Source of the DNA: Burkholderiaceae bacterium
GTDB taxonomy: Bacteria; Pseudomonadota; Gammaproteobacteria; Burkholderiales; Burkholderiaceae_C
Direction: 5' to 3'
Assembly: GCA_919902775.1 (NCBI GenBank)
Contig: CAKKRJ010000001.1
Location: 118,156-182,155, forward strand
Length of the DNA stretch: 64,000 nt
Below the pieces are notes generated by a model. The model did no database searches. It saw only the letters and a program-made list of their open reading frames with translations, and was not told the DNA's origin. Below, piece after piece: positions 32,263 through 40,900 of the stretch. Every line of letters begins with the position of its first letter. Within the stretch, counting starts at the first letter, position 1. The position numbers were made by a program, and so were the translations under genes.

Positions 32263-32964
32263 ATGAACATGATTCCCATGGATTTGAGCGCCGTCATGAT
32301 TGACCTGGACGGTACGATGGTGGACACCATCGGTGACTTTGAAATGGCCCTGAACTGGGCTTTGCAGGATCTTCAAGTGCCACAGGCCAAGCGATCGCTG
32401 ATTGAGGGCTGCATTGGAAAAGGCTCGGAGCATTTGATCCGCTCGGTGCTGACGCACCAGTTGGCGCAGTCGGAAAACACCGACCCAACGCGCTGCGCTT
32501 CGCAATTGTTCGACGCGGTTTGCGCGCGCTACGAACACCACTACCTGACCATCAATGGGCAATATTCGCAGGTGTTTCCAGGCGTGCTGGAAGGCTTGGC
32601 CCAGCTGCAGTCCATGGGCTTGCGCATGGCCTGCTTGACGAACAAACCGCTGGCCTTCACGCAGCCGTTACTGGCGGCCAAAGGCCTTGACGCCTACTTT
32701 GCACATGTTTTTGGTGGCGACAGTTTCGAGCGCAAAAAACCCGACCCCTTGCCCTTGTTGAAAACCTGCGAGGCTTTGCAAACCGCACCGGCCCAGACCC
32801 TCATGGTGGGGGACTCCAGCAACGATGCGCAAGCAGCGGATGCTGCAGGGTGTCCGGTGGTTTTGATGACCTATGGCTACAACCATGGACAACCGATTCG
32901 CCATACGCCTGCACGGGCTTGGTTGGATTCGTTCAAGCAGTTACAGCCGCTGATCAAGGTCTGA
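32263..32964 (+). CDS. gph: Phosphoglycolate phosphatase (HAD family)
   Basis: A 233-residue HAD phosphatase. Motif I is VMIDLDGTMVDT with the nucleophile Asp, motif II is CLTNKP, motif III is the Lys in RKKPDPLPL and motif IV is MVGDSSNDAQAADAAG. This order and the alpha-helical cap between motifs I and II fit Gph, which removes phosphate from 2-phosphoglycolate. The exact start is unclear: TTG 32248, ATG 32263 and ATG 32269 are all in frame and no strong Shine-Dalgarno decides. Confidence 0.85.
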   Translation: MNMIPMDLSAVMIDLDGTMVDTIGDFEMALNWALQDLQVPQAKRSLIEGCIGKGSEHLIRSVLTHQLAQSENTDPTRCASQLFDAVCARYEHHYLTINGQYSQVFPGVLEGLAQLQSMGLRMACLTNKPLAFTQPLLAAKGLDAYFAHVFGGDSFERKKPDPLPLLKTCEALQTAPAQTLMVGDSSNDAQAADAAGCPVVLMTYGYNHGQPIRHTPARAWLDSFKQLQPLIKV

Positions 32965-33048
32965 TTGCAGGCGGCAGCGGCAACAAGGGCCTGTCGAGGT
33001 GGGCGGGCCCATTCCAGTCTGGACCTTGCCGACCCTTGGAGACGCGTG

Positions 33049-33498
33049 TCAGGCTTGCGGGCTCAAGTTGAATTGGCGCACAGCCAGTTCGTCCATTTGC
33101 CGTTGTTCGTGGCGCTGCGCATCCAGCGCCACTGCTTTGATGTCTTGTTCGACCAGCGATTCCATCTTGTGCAGTTCAATTTCTGCCTGCACGCGCTTTT
33201 TGCGCGTTTGCGCCAGCGCCGCTTGCGCTTTGCTCAAGTCCAGCACCACACGCTGCTGCAAGTTCAGCAGTTGGGCCATGAACTGGCGCTGGTTCATGCT
33301 CGCTTGCATGCCCATCAGGGGGGCGGTGCTTTGGCTTTCTTGCAGGCGGTACTCGTCGTACAAGGTGCACAGGCGTTGGTGACTGGCTTGCAGTTGTTCC
33401 ACGCGTGCGAGGGCCTTGGTGATCTCGGCCTGGGCGTCGTTGACCCCGTCCTGGGCTTTTCTGACCAGCACGGGCCAGCAGTTTCGGGCTTGTCGCAT
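33049..33498 (-). CDS. fliJ: Flagellar protein FliJ
   Basis: A 149-residue, mostly helical, highly charged and glutamine-rich protein. It forms a long coiled coil from about residue 10 to the end, as expected for FliJ, the central stalk of the flagellar export ATPase that links FliI/FliH to FlhA. It is the last gene of the fliEFGHIJ unit and starts 19 bases after fliI, with GGAG upstream. The identity rests on position, length and coiled-coil composition rather than on strict motifs. Confidence 0.85.
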   Translation of the reverse strand: MRQARNCWPVLVRKAQDGVNDAQAEITKALARVEQLQASHQRLCTLYDEYRLQESQSTAPLMGMQASMNQRQFMAQLLNLQQRVVLDLSKAQAALAQTRKKRVQAEIELHKMESLVEQDIKAVALDAQRHEQRQMDELAVRQFNLSPQA

Positions 33499-33517
33499 AG
33501 GGTGCTCCTTGGGGTGT

Positions 33518-34840
33518 TCAATGTGCCATCAAGGCGTGGACTTCGTGGCGCGTGTCGGCAACGTCATGGCCGGTGTGCATGTCTTGTTGCAGAAAATGTT
33601 CCATGGACGTTCGCAAACGGATGGCCTGGTCCAGGTCCGGGTTGCTGCCGTTCTCGTAAGCGCCCACCTGGATCAAGTCCTGGTTTTGCTGGTAGAGCGA
33701 CCACAGCCTGCGAAAGCGGTTGGCCAGTTTCAGCTCTTCCGGAGAGAGCAGGTTTTGCATCACCCGAGAGATCGAGCCGTTGAGGTCGATGGCAGGGTAG
33801 TGCGCGGCGTCGGCCAGCTTGCGCGAGAGCATCACCTGGCCATCGAGTGATGCGCGTGCAATGTCCACGATCGGGTCGTTGGCGTCATCGCCTTCGGCCA
33901 GCACGGTGTAGATGGCGGTGATCGATCCCACCCCGTGGCGGCCCACACCGGCGCGCTCAATCAGGTTGGGCAGCAAAGCAAACACCGACGGCGGGTAACC
34001 CTTGGCGGTGGGTGGCTCGCCCACGGCCAGGCCAATCTCGCGCTGTGCATGGGCCACACGCGTCAGGCTGTCCACCAGCATCAGGACGTTTTGGCCCTTG
34101 TCCCGAAAATACTCGGCCACCACATGCGTCATGTGTGTCGCCTTGAGGCGCAGCACGGGCGACTCGTTGGCTGGCGCGGCAATCAGCACCGACTTGGCCA
34201 GACCCACCGGTCCCAGTGATTCTTCGATGAAGGCCTGCACTTCGCGGCCCCGTTCACCGATCAGGCCAATGACCACGACATCGGCTTCGGTGAACCGGGT
34301 CATCATGCCCAGCAGCACACTTTTGCCAACACCCGATCCCGCCACCAGGCCCAGGCGCTGACCTCTTCCGATGGTCAGCATGCCGTTGATGGCTTTCACG
34401 CCCACATCCAGAATGTCCCGGATCGGGCCGCGTTCCATCGGGTTGATGGGCCGCCCCTGCAAACTCAGGATGTCAGTGCATTCCGGGGCCGGCTTGCCGT
34501 CCAGCGGTTGGCCGCGTCCGTCCAGCACGCGGCCCAACAGCGCAGGCCCCAAAGCCACTTGCGAGGTGTTGCTGAGCACCGTCACTTTGGCACCCGGGCC
34601 AATGCCTTGCGGCTCGGTGAAGGGCAGCAGGTAAAGCGTGTCGTCATTGAAGCCCACCACTTCGGCTTCCACACGGTGGCCAAACTGGCCCACCACTTCG
34701 CAGCAGGCCCCCAATGGAGCCATGAGTCCGCGTGTTTCCAGGCGCATGCCCACCAAACGCACCAGGGTGCCGCTGCGTTGCGGCTCCGGCGTGCGCAGTT
34801 CGGTGATCAGCTGGCTGACCTCGGCGTCAAAATTCATCAT
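33518..34840 (-). CDS. fliI: Flagellum-specific ATP synthase FliI
   Basis: A 440-residue type III export ATPase. It shows an N-terminal beta-barrel, Walker A GLVAGSGVGKSVLLGMM near residue 165, VVVIGLIGERGREVQAF, LMLVDSLTRVAHAQREIGLA (Walker B) and GSITAIYTVLAEGDDANDP. All are standard for FliI. It forms a hexamer at the base of the export gate and powers substrate unfolding. Its ATG overlaps the fliH stop by 4 bases. Confidence 0.96.
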   Translation of the reverse strand: MMNFDAEVSQLITELRTPEPQRSGTLVRLVGMRLETRGLMAPLGACCEVVGQFGHRVEAEVVGFNDDTLYLLPFTEPQGIGPGAKVTVLSNTSQVALGPALLGRVLDGRGQPLDGKPAPECTDILSLQGRPINPMERGPIRDILDVGVKAINGMLTIGRGQRLGLVAGSGVGKSVLLGMMTRFTEADVVVIGLIGERGREVQAFIEESLGPVGLAKSVLIAAPANESPVLRLKATHMTHVVAEYFRDKGQNVLMLVDSLTRVAHAQREIGLAVGEPPTAKGYPPSVFALLPNLIERAGVGRHGVGSITAIYTVLAEGDDANDPIVDIARASLDGQVMLSRKLADAAHYPAIDLNGSISRVMQNLLSPEELKLANRFRRLWSLYQQNQDLIQVGAYENGSNPDLDQAIRLRTSMEHFLQQDMHTGHDVADTRHEVHALMAH

Positions 34841-35730
34841 GGCTGGGCTTTGTCAGAAGGGGATGCGGAGGTGCTGGCCGGCAGGGGCTGTGCCTGGTCC
34901 TTGACCAAAGACGATTGCTGCAACCAGGCTTCCGGTTGCGACAGCAGTCGCCGCGCCAGGGGTTCCAGTCGGTTTTGAATCAGGTCATGCACCACCGTGT
35001 CGTTCGCCCGAACCCGCACACTGCCGGGGCGTAACTGCGCATCGGCTTCCAGGTGCAGGTGCTGTATGGCCGATTCGCCCATGGCGTTCAGGCGCTGCAA
35101 GTCTTGCGGGTTGACGCTCACGCTGACCACTTCTGCGCCGGGGTCCAGTTGCTGCACGCATGCCTGAACCAGGTTGTGCACGGCTTGGCCCGACAGCTGC
35201 AGTTCGGCCCGCACCAATTGTTCGGACAGGTGCAAGGCCAGTCGCTTGAGGGGTTCAAAAAACCGTTGCGGGTCTTGCGAGATGCTGCGCAACTCGATGC
35301 CCAGGTGGCGGATCAGTTCATGTTCTTTGGCCCGCTCTGCGTCGTGTTCGGCGCGCACCTGGGCCTGGCCTTCCAGAAAACCTTTTTGAAAAGCTTCGTC
35401 GCGCATTTGCGCCTGTGCGGCTTCACTCCAGGGCGAGGCTGGTTCGGTTTCGGCCTTCAGCAACTGCACCGCCTGCAGCGCGTCTGCGGGCGCTTCTGGA
35501 TGGGCGTTGTGAGGGGCGTCGGGCGCAGCCGGGAGCCTGTCCTGGCTGGGTGTCATCAAACCGTCAACGGCATCGGTCTTGGGGCCGACCCGCCAAGGGC
35601 CAAACGATTGCGCCGAGGCCTCGTCCCAATGCGTGCGCAAAAAATGCGGGGTCTTGACCTTGCTGTTGAGCAAGGGGTTGGTGTTCCAGTCGGCCGCAGA
35701 TGGGTCCTGTGGTTTGTCAGACGAAGCCAT
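34837..35730 (-). CDS. fliH: Flagellar assembly protein FliH
   Basis: A 297-residue protein with a variable, acidic first half and a conserved second half (ALHLSEQLVRAELQLSG, VSVNPQDLQRL, GSVRVRANDTVVHDLI). FliH is the stator-like regulator that dimerises and binds FliI at the C-ring. ATG 35730, with GGAGG upstream, overlaps the fliG end by 14 bases. A second, diverged copy is found at 40901-41968. Confidence 0.92.
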   Translation of the reverse strand: MASSDKPQDPSAADWNTNPLLNSKVKTPHFLRTHWDEASAQSFGPWRVGPKTDAVDGLMTPSQDRLPAAPDAPHNAHPEAPADALQAVQLLKAETEPASPWSEAAQAQMRDEAFQKGFLEGQAQVRAEHDAERAKEHELIRHLGIELRSISQDPQRFFEPLKRLALHLSEQLVRAELQLSGQAVHNLVQACVQQLDPGAEVVSVSVNPQDLQRLNAMGESAIQHLHLEADAQLRPGSVRVRANDTVVHDLIQNRLEPLARRLLSQPEAWLQQSSLVKDQAQPLPASTSASPSDKAQP

Positions 35731-36820
35731 CGCCGCCTCCTGCCAACACCAGCTCGCCCGCATCGGACAACTTGCGCGCCAAGCGCATGACGTTCTTTTG
35801 TGCCTCTTCGACTTCGGTGATGCGCAGCGGGCCTTTGGCTTCCATGTCGTCCACGAACATGACACGCGCACGGGCCGACATGTTGTCGAGGAATTTGTCC
35901 TTGACATAGTCGGGGGCTCCCTTGAGGGCCACCATGAGCAAGTCGGGCTCTGCGGTGCGCATGATGGCCTGAATGCCCCGGTTGTCCACACTGACCAGGT
36001 TTTCGAAGGTGAACATGTTGTCCTGGATGCGCTGCATCAAGTCGGCATCGATCTGGGACAGGCCGGACATGATCGACGATTCAAGCTCGACCTTGACCGA
36101 GTTCATGATTTGGGCCGCTGCCTTGATGCCGCCAAAGCTGGACGACTTGGACGAGGAGTTCGTGGCGAACTGCTTCATCATGATTTGCTCCAGCTCTTCC
36201 ATGGCCGACGGTTGCACCGTCTCCAGGCTGGCAATGCGCTGGATGATTTCGGGACGGGACTCACTGGGCAGGAAGTTCAGCACATCGGCCGCCACGGTGT
36301 ATTCCAGCACCGACAAGATGATGGCCACGACCTGCGGGTGTTCACCCCGGATCATTTCGGCGATCGATCGGGCATCCATCCATTTCAGGATTTCCAGGCC
36401 TTTGCTGCCCTGGCCCGGCATGATGCGGCTGAGCACCGAGGCGGCCTTGTCGTCACCCAAGGCCCGTTTCAGAACTTTCTCGACATAGTCGCCTGTTCCC
36501 AGACCCAGGCTGGTCTGCTTTTTCAGCATGGTGACGAATTCGTCCAGCACAATGTTCACCGCCTCTTGCGACAGATCCGACACCGAGACCATGGCGGCCC
36601 CCAGCGACTGCACTTCCTTGGGGTTCATGAAGCGGATGATTTCTGACGCCTGTTGTTCACCCAGCAGCAGCATCAACACGGCCGCACGCTGTGTGCCGGT
36701 CAACTCGGCCAGTTCCTTGGCCAGTTCTTCGGTCATGGCGATAGCGTTATTGGCGGCGGGTGCCGCCGGCGCGTCCTTGTCGTTCTTGGCGTCTTTGTTA
36801 TCGGGTTTTTGGGTAGCCAT
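35717..36820 (-). CDS. fliG: Flagellar motor switch protein FliG
   Basis: A 367-residue C-ring protein. It has an N-terminal domain that binds FliF (GTQRAAVLMLLLGEQQASEI), the middle domain GEHPQVVAIILSVLE with the EHPQ motif that binds FliM, and a C-terminal domain with charged residues on the torque helix (GLSQIDADLMQRIQDNMF, FEDLVSVD-type segment). An N-terminal Ala/Asp/Lys-rich extension of about 27 residues is extra. Position between fliF and fliH is standard. Confidence 0.96.
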   Translation of the reverse strand: MATQKPDNKDAKNDKDAPAAPAANNAIAMTEELAKELAELTGTQRAAVLMLLLGEQQASEIIRFMNPKEVQSLGAAMVSVSDLSQEAVNIVLDEFVTMLKKQTSLGLGTGDYVEKVLKRALGDDKAASVLSRIMPGQGSKGLEILKWMDARSIAEMIRGEHPQVVAIILSVLEYTVAADVLNFLPSESRPEIIQRIASLETVQPSAMEELEQIMMKQFATNSSSKSSSFGGIKAAAQIMNSVKVELESSIMSGLSQIDADLMQRIQDNMFTFENLVSVDNRGIQAIMRTAEPDLLMVALKGAPDYVKDKFLDNMSARARVMFVDDMEAKGPLRITEVEEAQKNVMRLARKLSDAGELVLAGGGDGFV

Positions 36821-36842
36821 GGTCGTTGTTCCTTGATGCGCT

Positions 36843-38696
36843 TCAGTTGACCTTGATCATGCCCTTGAGGACGTTGGCCACACGGCCAGAGTCTTCGGCC
36901 ACGAGCATGCGGATGAGGGCCACCTTGTCGTCGTACGTGTTGGCGGTGTCCAGCATGTCCATGGAGATGCTCGACTTCTTGGGCTTGAGCTTGGCCTTGA
37001 TTTCCTGCAGGTTCTCGCCTTCGCCGATCTGGATCATGCGCATGTCGTCTTCGCTCAATTCGCCATCGCTCAGCGCCGCCTTGGCCTGCTGCTCTTCGGC
37101 CGCCTTGTCGGCATAGATGTTGCGCATGATGGGGCGGACCACGATCAGCATGAACACGATGAAGCTGATGGCCAGCAAGCCGCTCTTGATGCCGGTTTGC
37201 ACGGTGTCTTCCAGGTACCACGGAATCGTTTCCATGGCCATGACGGGTTCGAATTTGGCGGGCACCACCGACACGTTGTCGCCGCGTTGCTGGTCAAAAC
37301 CCACCACGCCACGCACCACTTGCAGCATTTGCTCGAGTTCTTGCGGGGTGTAGGGCACCGACGTTGGCGCATTGGCCACCACGGGGGCATCTTTGGCTGG
37401 GGGCGGTGCAGGGCGCTCGTTCACGACCACGGCCACGCTGACCTTCATGATGCCGCCAGTGGCGTTGCGCACGTGGCGCACGGTGCGGTCCAGTTCAAAG
37501 TTGCGGGTGGAGCGGCTGCTGAGCTTGCTGCCCGACTCGCTTTGGCCCTTGTTGGCATCGGACTGGGTGTTGTTGGTGGTGGTCGGGTCGGCTGGTGGCG
37601 AGTTGGCCAAGGCACCCGGAATGCCCTCTGCGGCACGGCTGGCCGCACGGTCTTCGGCCAGCACTTCGGAGCGGGTGCGGGGGCCTTTGTCGCGGTTGTC
37701 AAAATCTTCGGTGGTGCTCTCGATTTGGGTGAAATCCAGGGACAGATTCACTTGTGAGCGCACATTGGTTTGACCCACCATGGGCGACAGAATTTCCATG
37801 ATGCGGGTGCGGTACACATCTTCCAGGTGCTGCTTGTGTTGCTCTTGTGCAGAGGTCAGACCCAGCTTTTGTTCTGTGGCCGATTCGGTCATCAGCTTGC
37901 CCACGTTGTCGACCACGGTGACGTGGTCGGGTGCCAAATAGGGCACGCTGGACGACACCAGGTGCACGATGGCCTGCACCTGCGATGCAGACACCGCCCG
38001 GCCGGGGTAGGGGGCCAGCACCACCGATGCTTTGGGGGGGGTGCGGTCACGCACAAAAACGCTTTGCTTGGGAGTGGCCAGGTGCACGCGGGCGCTTTGC
38101 ACACTGCCGATTTGCATGATGCTGCGGGCCAATTCCTGCTCCATGGCGGCATTGACCTTGACCTGCTCCATGAACTGGCTGGTGGTCATGGAGGACTGTT
38201 CCTTCAGACCGTCCAGGCCGGTCGCGCCGGCTTTGGGCAAACCTTGCGAGGCCAGAAAAATCCGGGCTTCGTGAAAGCGTGGGCTGGGCACGGTAAGCTG
38301 GCCCGTCGCAGGGTCGATCTTGGGACTGAATTCGGCCGTCTTCAGAGCTTCAAAGGCTTTTTGCTGGTCGGCCTCTTGCAGGCCGGGCATCACGGGACGG
38401 TAGGGGGTGACGTTCATCCAGGCGTAAATCAGCCCGAACACCACCAGCACCATCAGCATGATGATCAGCGGCAACACTTTGCGCACCGATGGTTGGTTGA
38501 TCACTTTCGTGAAAGACTCGGAAAAGCCTTTGGTCTGCCACGGGCTCAAGCCTGTGCTGGCACCCGCACCGGCTTTGTCTGCGCCACCGGGGACGGTGGC
38601 GACGGCGGTGTTGTTGGACACGGTTGCCGGGGTGTTGGCAGAGCCCTGGGGGGCGGTCATCACACCAGGATTCATTGTTGCGATTGCTGCGGCCAT
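36843..38696 (-). CDS. fliF: Flagellar M-ring protein FliF
   Basis: A 617-residue MS-ring protein. Two transmembrane helices are visible, near residues 72-90 and 510-528, with the two ring-building motifs and the periplasmic region between them (KAFEALKTAEFSPKIDP, QIGSVQSARVHLATPKQSVF). The C-terminal tail (DDMRMIQIGEGENLQEIK) binds FliG. The N-terminal 50 residues are Ala/Thr/Val-rich and poorly conserved. Length is above the common 550-570 because of that tail and an Asn/Thr/Ser-rich periplasmic loop near residue 370. Confidence 0.96.
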   Translation of the reverse strand: MAAAIATMNPGVMTAPQGSANTPATVSNNTAVATVPGGADKAGAGASTGLSPWQTKGFSESFTKVINQPSVRKVLPLIIMLMVLVVFGLIYAWMNVTPYRPVMPGLQEADQQKAFEALKTAEFSPKIDPATGQLTVPSPRFHEARIFLASQGLPKAGATGLDGLKEQSSMTTSQFMEQVKVNAAMEQELARSIMQIGSVQSARVHLATPKQSVFVRDRTPPKASVVLAPYPGRAVSASQVQAIVHLVSSSVPYLAPDHVTVVDNVGKLMTESATEQKLGLTSAQEQHKQHLEDVYRTRIMEILSPMVGQTNVRSQVNLSLDFTQIESTTEDFDNRDKGPRTRSEVLAEDRAASRAAEGIPGALANSPPADPTTTNNTQSDANKGQSESGSKLSSRSTRNFELDRTVRHVRNATGGIMKVSVAVVVNERPAPPPAKDAPVVANAPTSVPYTPQELEQMLQVVRGVVGFDQQRGDNVSVVPAKFEPVMAMETIPWYLEDTVQTGIKSGLLAISFIVFMLIVVRPIMRNIYADKAAEEQQAKAALSDGELSEDDMRMIQIGEGENLQEIKAKLKPKKSSISMDMLDTANTYDDKVALIRMLVAEDSGRVANVLKGMIKVN

Positions 38697-38721
38697 GTTG
38701 GTTCTTCTTCAGTTAAAGGGG

Positions 38722-39081
38722 TCAGACCGGCATGTTCAGAATTTCTTCGTAAGCCTTGAGCACCTTGTTGCGCACTTGCAAGGTGGCTTCAAAGGCCAGC
38801 GAAGATTTCTGCATCCCCAGCACCACATCGGTCAGCGCCATGTTTTCGCCACGGTCAAAGGCGTCGCGCATTTCGGTGGATTGGACTTGCAGTTGGTTGA
38901 CTTGGCCGAGCGCACCCGTGACCAGATCAGAAAAACCTGTTTTTTGCACACCGCCTGTGCCACCGGTCAGTTCGGTGGCGCCAGGCATGCCCGCTGTTCT
39001 GCCTGACGCTTCGGCCTGGTGGCTGCGCAGGGTTTGCAGCATCGATTGGATGCTGGCGGGAGAAATGGCTTTGTCGATCAT
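38722..39081 (-). CDS. fliE: Flagellar hook-basal body protein FliE
   Basis: A 119-residue helical protein that links the MS ring to the rod. The conserved C-terminal part has FSDLVTGALGQVNQLQ and GENMALTDVVLGMQKSSLAFEATLQVRNK. It starts at ATG 39081, 11 bases after the sigma-54 activator gene, with GGAG upstream. It is the first structural gene of this unit. Confidence 0.93.
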   Translation of the reverse strand: MIDKAISPASIQSMLQTLRSHQAEASGRTAGMPGATELTGGTGGVQKTGFSDLVTGALGQVNQLQVQSTEMRDAFDRGENMALTDVVLGMQKSSLAFEATLQVRNKVLKAYEEILNMPV

Positions 39082-39092
39082 GGGTGTCTCCT

Positions 39093-40604
39093 TCAGCAAG
39101 CCGCGCTGGCCATGCCCAGGCCGTGCTCACGCAACTGGGCCAGTTTGTAGCGCAGGGTGCGTGGGCTGATGCCCAGGCGCTTGGCGGCTTCGGTTTTGCT
39201 GGGGGTGGTGGCCAAGGTGGCCATGATCACCTGGTGTTCGTTCATGCGGACCGCACTGTGCAGGTCGGTTCGCTGGCTGTCGGCTGCGCTGTCTGCGTTG
39301 TTCAATGGGGCATGGTCTTGCGGGTCCAGCTTCTGCAAGGTCGATTGCATGAAGTCTTCCAGCGCTGTAGGCGTCACATTGGTCGGCACATGGATGGGCA
39401 TTTGTGCCAACACGGGTGTCGCTGCGGGCATGGCCATGGGGGCGGGCGTGGGTGCGCAGGTGGTCAACCAGTCGTCAAACATCAAGTGCGCTGGCGTGAT
39501 CAGGTGGTCGCTGCACAGCACCATGGCGCGGCGCATGACATTTTCCAGCTCACGCACATTGCCAGGCCAGGGGTATTGCAGCAGCTGCATTTGGGCTTGG
39601 GGGTGCAGTTGCCAGGGTTTCTTGTCGTGTTGCAACAGGCACTGCATGGCCAGGGGAATGATGTCGCCAGGCCGTTCGGCCAAGGGCAACAAGCGCATGC
39701 GGAAGGTGGCAATGCGGTAGTACAGGTCTTCGCGGAACTCGCGCGCGGCGATGGCGGCTTTCAGGTCTTTGTTGGTGGCGGCGACGATGCGCACATTCAG
39801 CAGGATGACGCTTTGTCCCCCCAGGCGGGTGAGTTGGCGCTCTTGCAGCACGCGCAGCAGCTTGCTTTGCAGGTGCATGGGCATTTCACCGATTTCATCC
39901 AGAAACAAGGTGCCGCCCTGGGCTTGTTCAAACAAGCCTTTTTGGTCGCGGTGTGCGCCGGTGAAAGCGCCTTTTTCGTGACCGAACAACATGTCTTCGA
40001 TCAGGTTCTCCGGCATGGCCGCGCAGTTGAGTGCCACAAACGGGCCGTGTGCCCGGGCAGACGCTTCGTGCAGCACACGGGCCAGCACTTCTTTGCCCGA
40101 ACCGGTGGGGCCGACCAGCAGCGCAGTCACATCGGCCTGGGCCACTTTTTGCGCCAGGGCCAACAGGTGCTGGCTGGCCGGGTCCACAAACACCACGTTG
40201 CGCACGGGTTGTGCCGTGGGGCGTGTTTGTTTGGGGCTGATGTGGTTGTGCAAACGCAGCCAGGAGGCCGGACGCACATCGTCGCTGGCCAGGACCGCCA
40301 CGGCGCCGCAACGGCTGGCTTCCACGGCCATCTCCAGCTCATGGCGGTCCACACGGGCCACCACCGGGGTATTCAGGCCGGCGTCTTGCAGGAGCTGTTG
40401 CACGGCTTGCAAACGGCTCATGTCCGCGCCCAGGTGCAAAACCACCAGGGCCGCATCGGACGCTTGCGACAACAAAGCATCCAGCGTGTGGATGGGCATC
40501 AAAGCCCAGCCACTGCTGTTCAGGGCTTGGCTGTGCTCGGGACTCAGCGATTTTTCGGGATCCAGCCACAGGGCCAGAGGGGTAGATGCAGCAATTGGCT
40601 TCAC
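39093..40604 (-). CDS. Sigma-54-dependent flagellar activator (FlrC/FleR/FleQ-like)
   Basis: A 503-residue enhancer-binding protein. The N-terminal 120 residues look like a receiver domain, but the usual phospho-Asp segment reads VVLHLGADM, so it has no obvious phosphorylation site, as in FleQ/FlrA. The AAA+ core has Walker A VGPTGSGKEVLARVL, the sigma-54 contact GHEKGAFTGAHRDQKG and Walker B GGTLFLDEIGEMP. A C-terminal Fis helix-turn-helix (TEAAKRLGISPRTLRYKL) binds enhancers. GTG 40604 with GAGG 7 bases upstream. It sits first in the fliEFGHIJ unit and has its own sigma-54 promoter, so it could activate itself and its neighbours. Confidence 0.9.
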   Translation of the reverse strand: MKPIAASTPLALWLDPEKSLSPEHSQALNSSGWALMPIHTLDALLSQASDAALVVLHLGADMSRLQAVQQLLQDAGLNTPVVARVDRHELEMAVEASRCGAVAVLASDDVRPASWLRLHNHISPKQTRPTAQPVRNVVFVDPASQHLLALAQKVAQADVTALLVGPTGSGKEVLARVLHEASARAHGPFVALNCAAMPENLIEDMLFGHEKGAFTGAHRDQKGLFEQAQGGTLFLDEIGEMPMHLQSKLLRVLQERQLTRLGGQSVILLNVRIVAATNKDLKAAIAAREFREDLYYRIATFRMRLLPLAERPGDIIPLAMQCLLQHDKKPWQLHPQAQMQLLQYPWPGNVRELENVMRRAMVLCSDHLITPAHLMFDDWLTTCAPTPAPMAMPAATPVLAQMPIHVPTNVTPTALEDFMQSTLQKLDPQDHAPLNNADSAADSQRTDLHSAVRMNEHQVIMATLATTPSKTEAAKRLGISPRTLRYKLAQLREHGLGMASAAC

Positions 40605-40635
40605 AGCGTGGCCTCACATTTGTTGTCATGTGTAA

Positions 40636-40651
40636 AGCAACCCTCGTGCCA
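40636..40651 (-). promoter_or_regulatory. Sigma-54 (RpoN) promoter of the activator-fliEFGHIJ unit
   Basis: On the minus strand the sequence is TGGCACG-AGGG-TTGCT, a full match to the -24/-12 consensus. It lies about 32 bases upstream of the GTG of the activator gene. Three TTGAC boxes lie upstream at helical-turn spacing, consistent with an enhancer. Confidence 0.9.
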
Positions 40652-40725
40652 GAAATTTAAGCGTCTCTAAATGCTTAAAAAGCAAAATAACAGATACTTT
40701 AATTTTATTAATTGAAATGGGAAAA

Positions 40726-40751
40726 TTGACAGGCCTTGACGGAACATTGAC
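40726..40751 (-). promoter_or_regulatory. Possible enhancer: three TTGAC boxes
   Basis: Three direct TTGAC motifs begin at 40726, 40736 and 40747 on the plus strand (GTCAA on the minus strand), spaced 10 and 11 bases. They lie 75-100 bases upstream of the sigma-54 promoter, the usual enhancer distance, and resemble half of the GTCAAT core of FleQ boxes. Direct binding is inferred. Confidence 0.45.
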
Positions 40752-40829
40752 AGCGTAGGGAACTCGGGGGCCTGAACAAGGGGGTGGCTTTCTACAAAAA
40801 CCTGAACCCTGCAAAAAGACCCTGAGCCT

Positions 40830-40884
40830 TGTGGGAGCGCACCCCTGCGTGCGAATGCTTCGGCCGCAGGGGCAGCCTCCCACA
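40830..40884. repeat. REP pair (REPIN) between the activator and fliH2
   Basis: TGTGGGAGCG...GTGCGAA at 40830-40855, followed after 3 bases by TTCGGCCGC...CTCCCACA at 40859-40884. Relative to the other two copies the two units are in the opposite order, so the pair is inverted outward. It lies 16 bases downstream of the fliH2 stop and may end that transcript. Confidence 0.82.
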
Positions 40885-40900
40885 AAAAACGGAATCGGCT

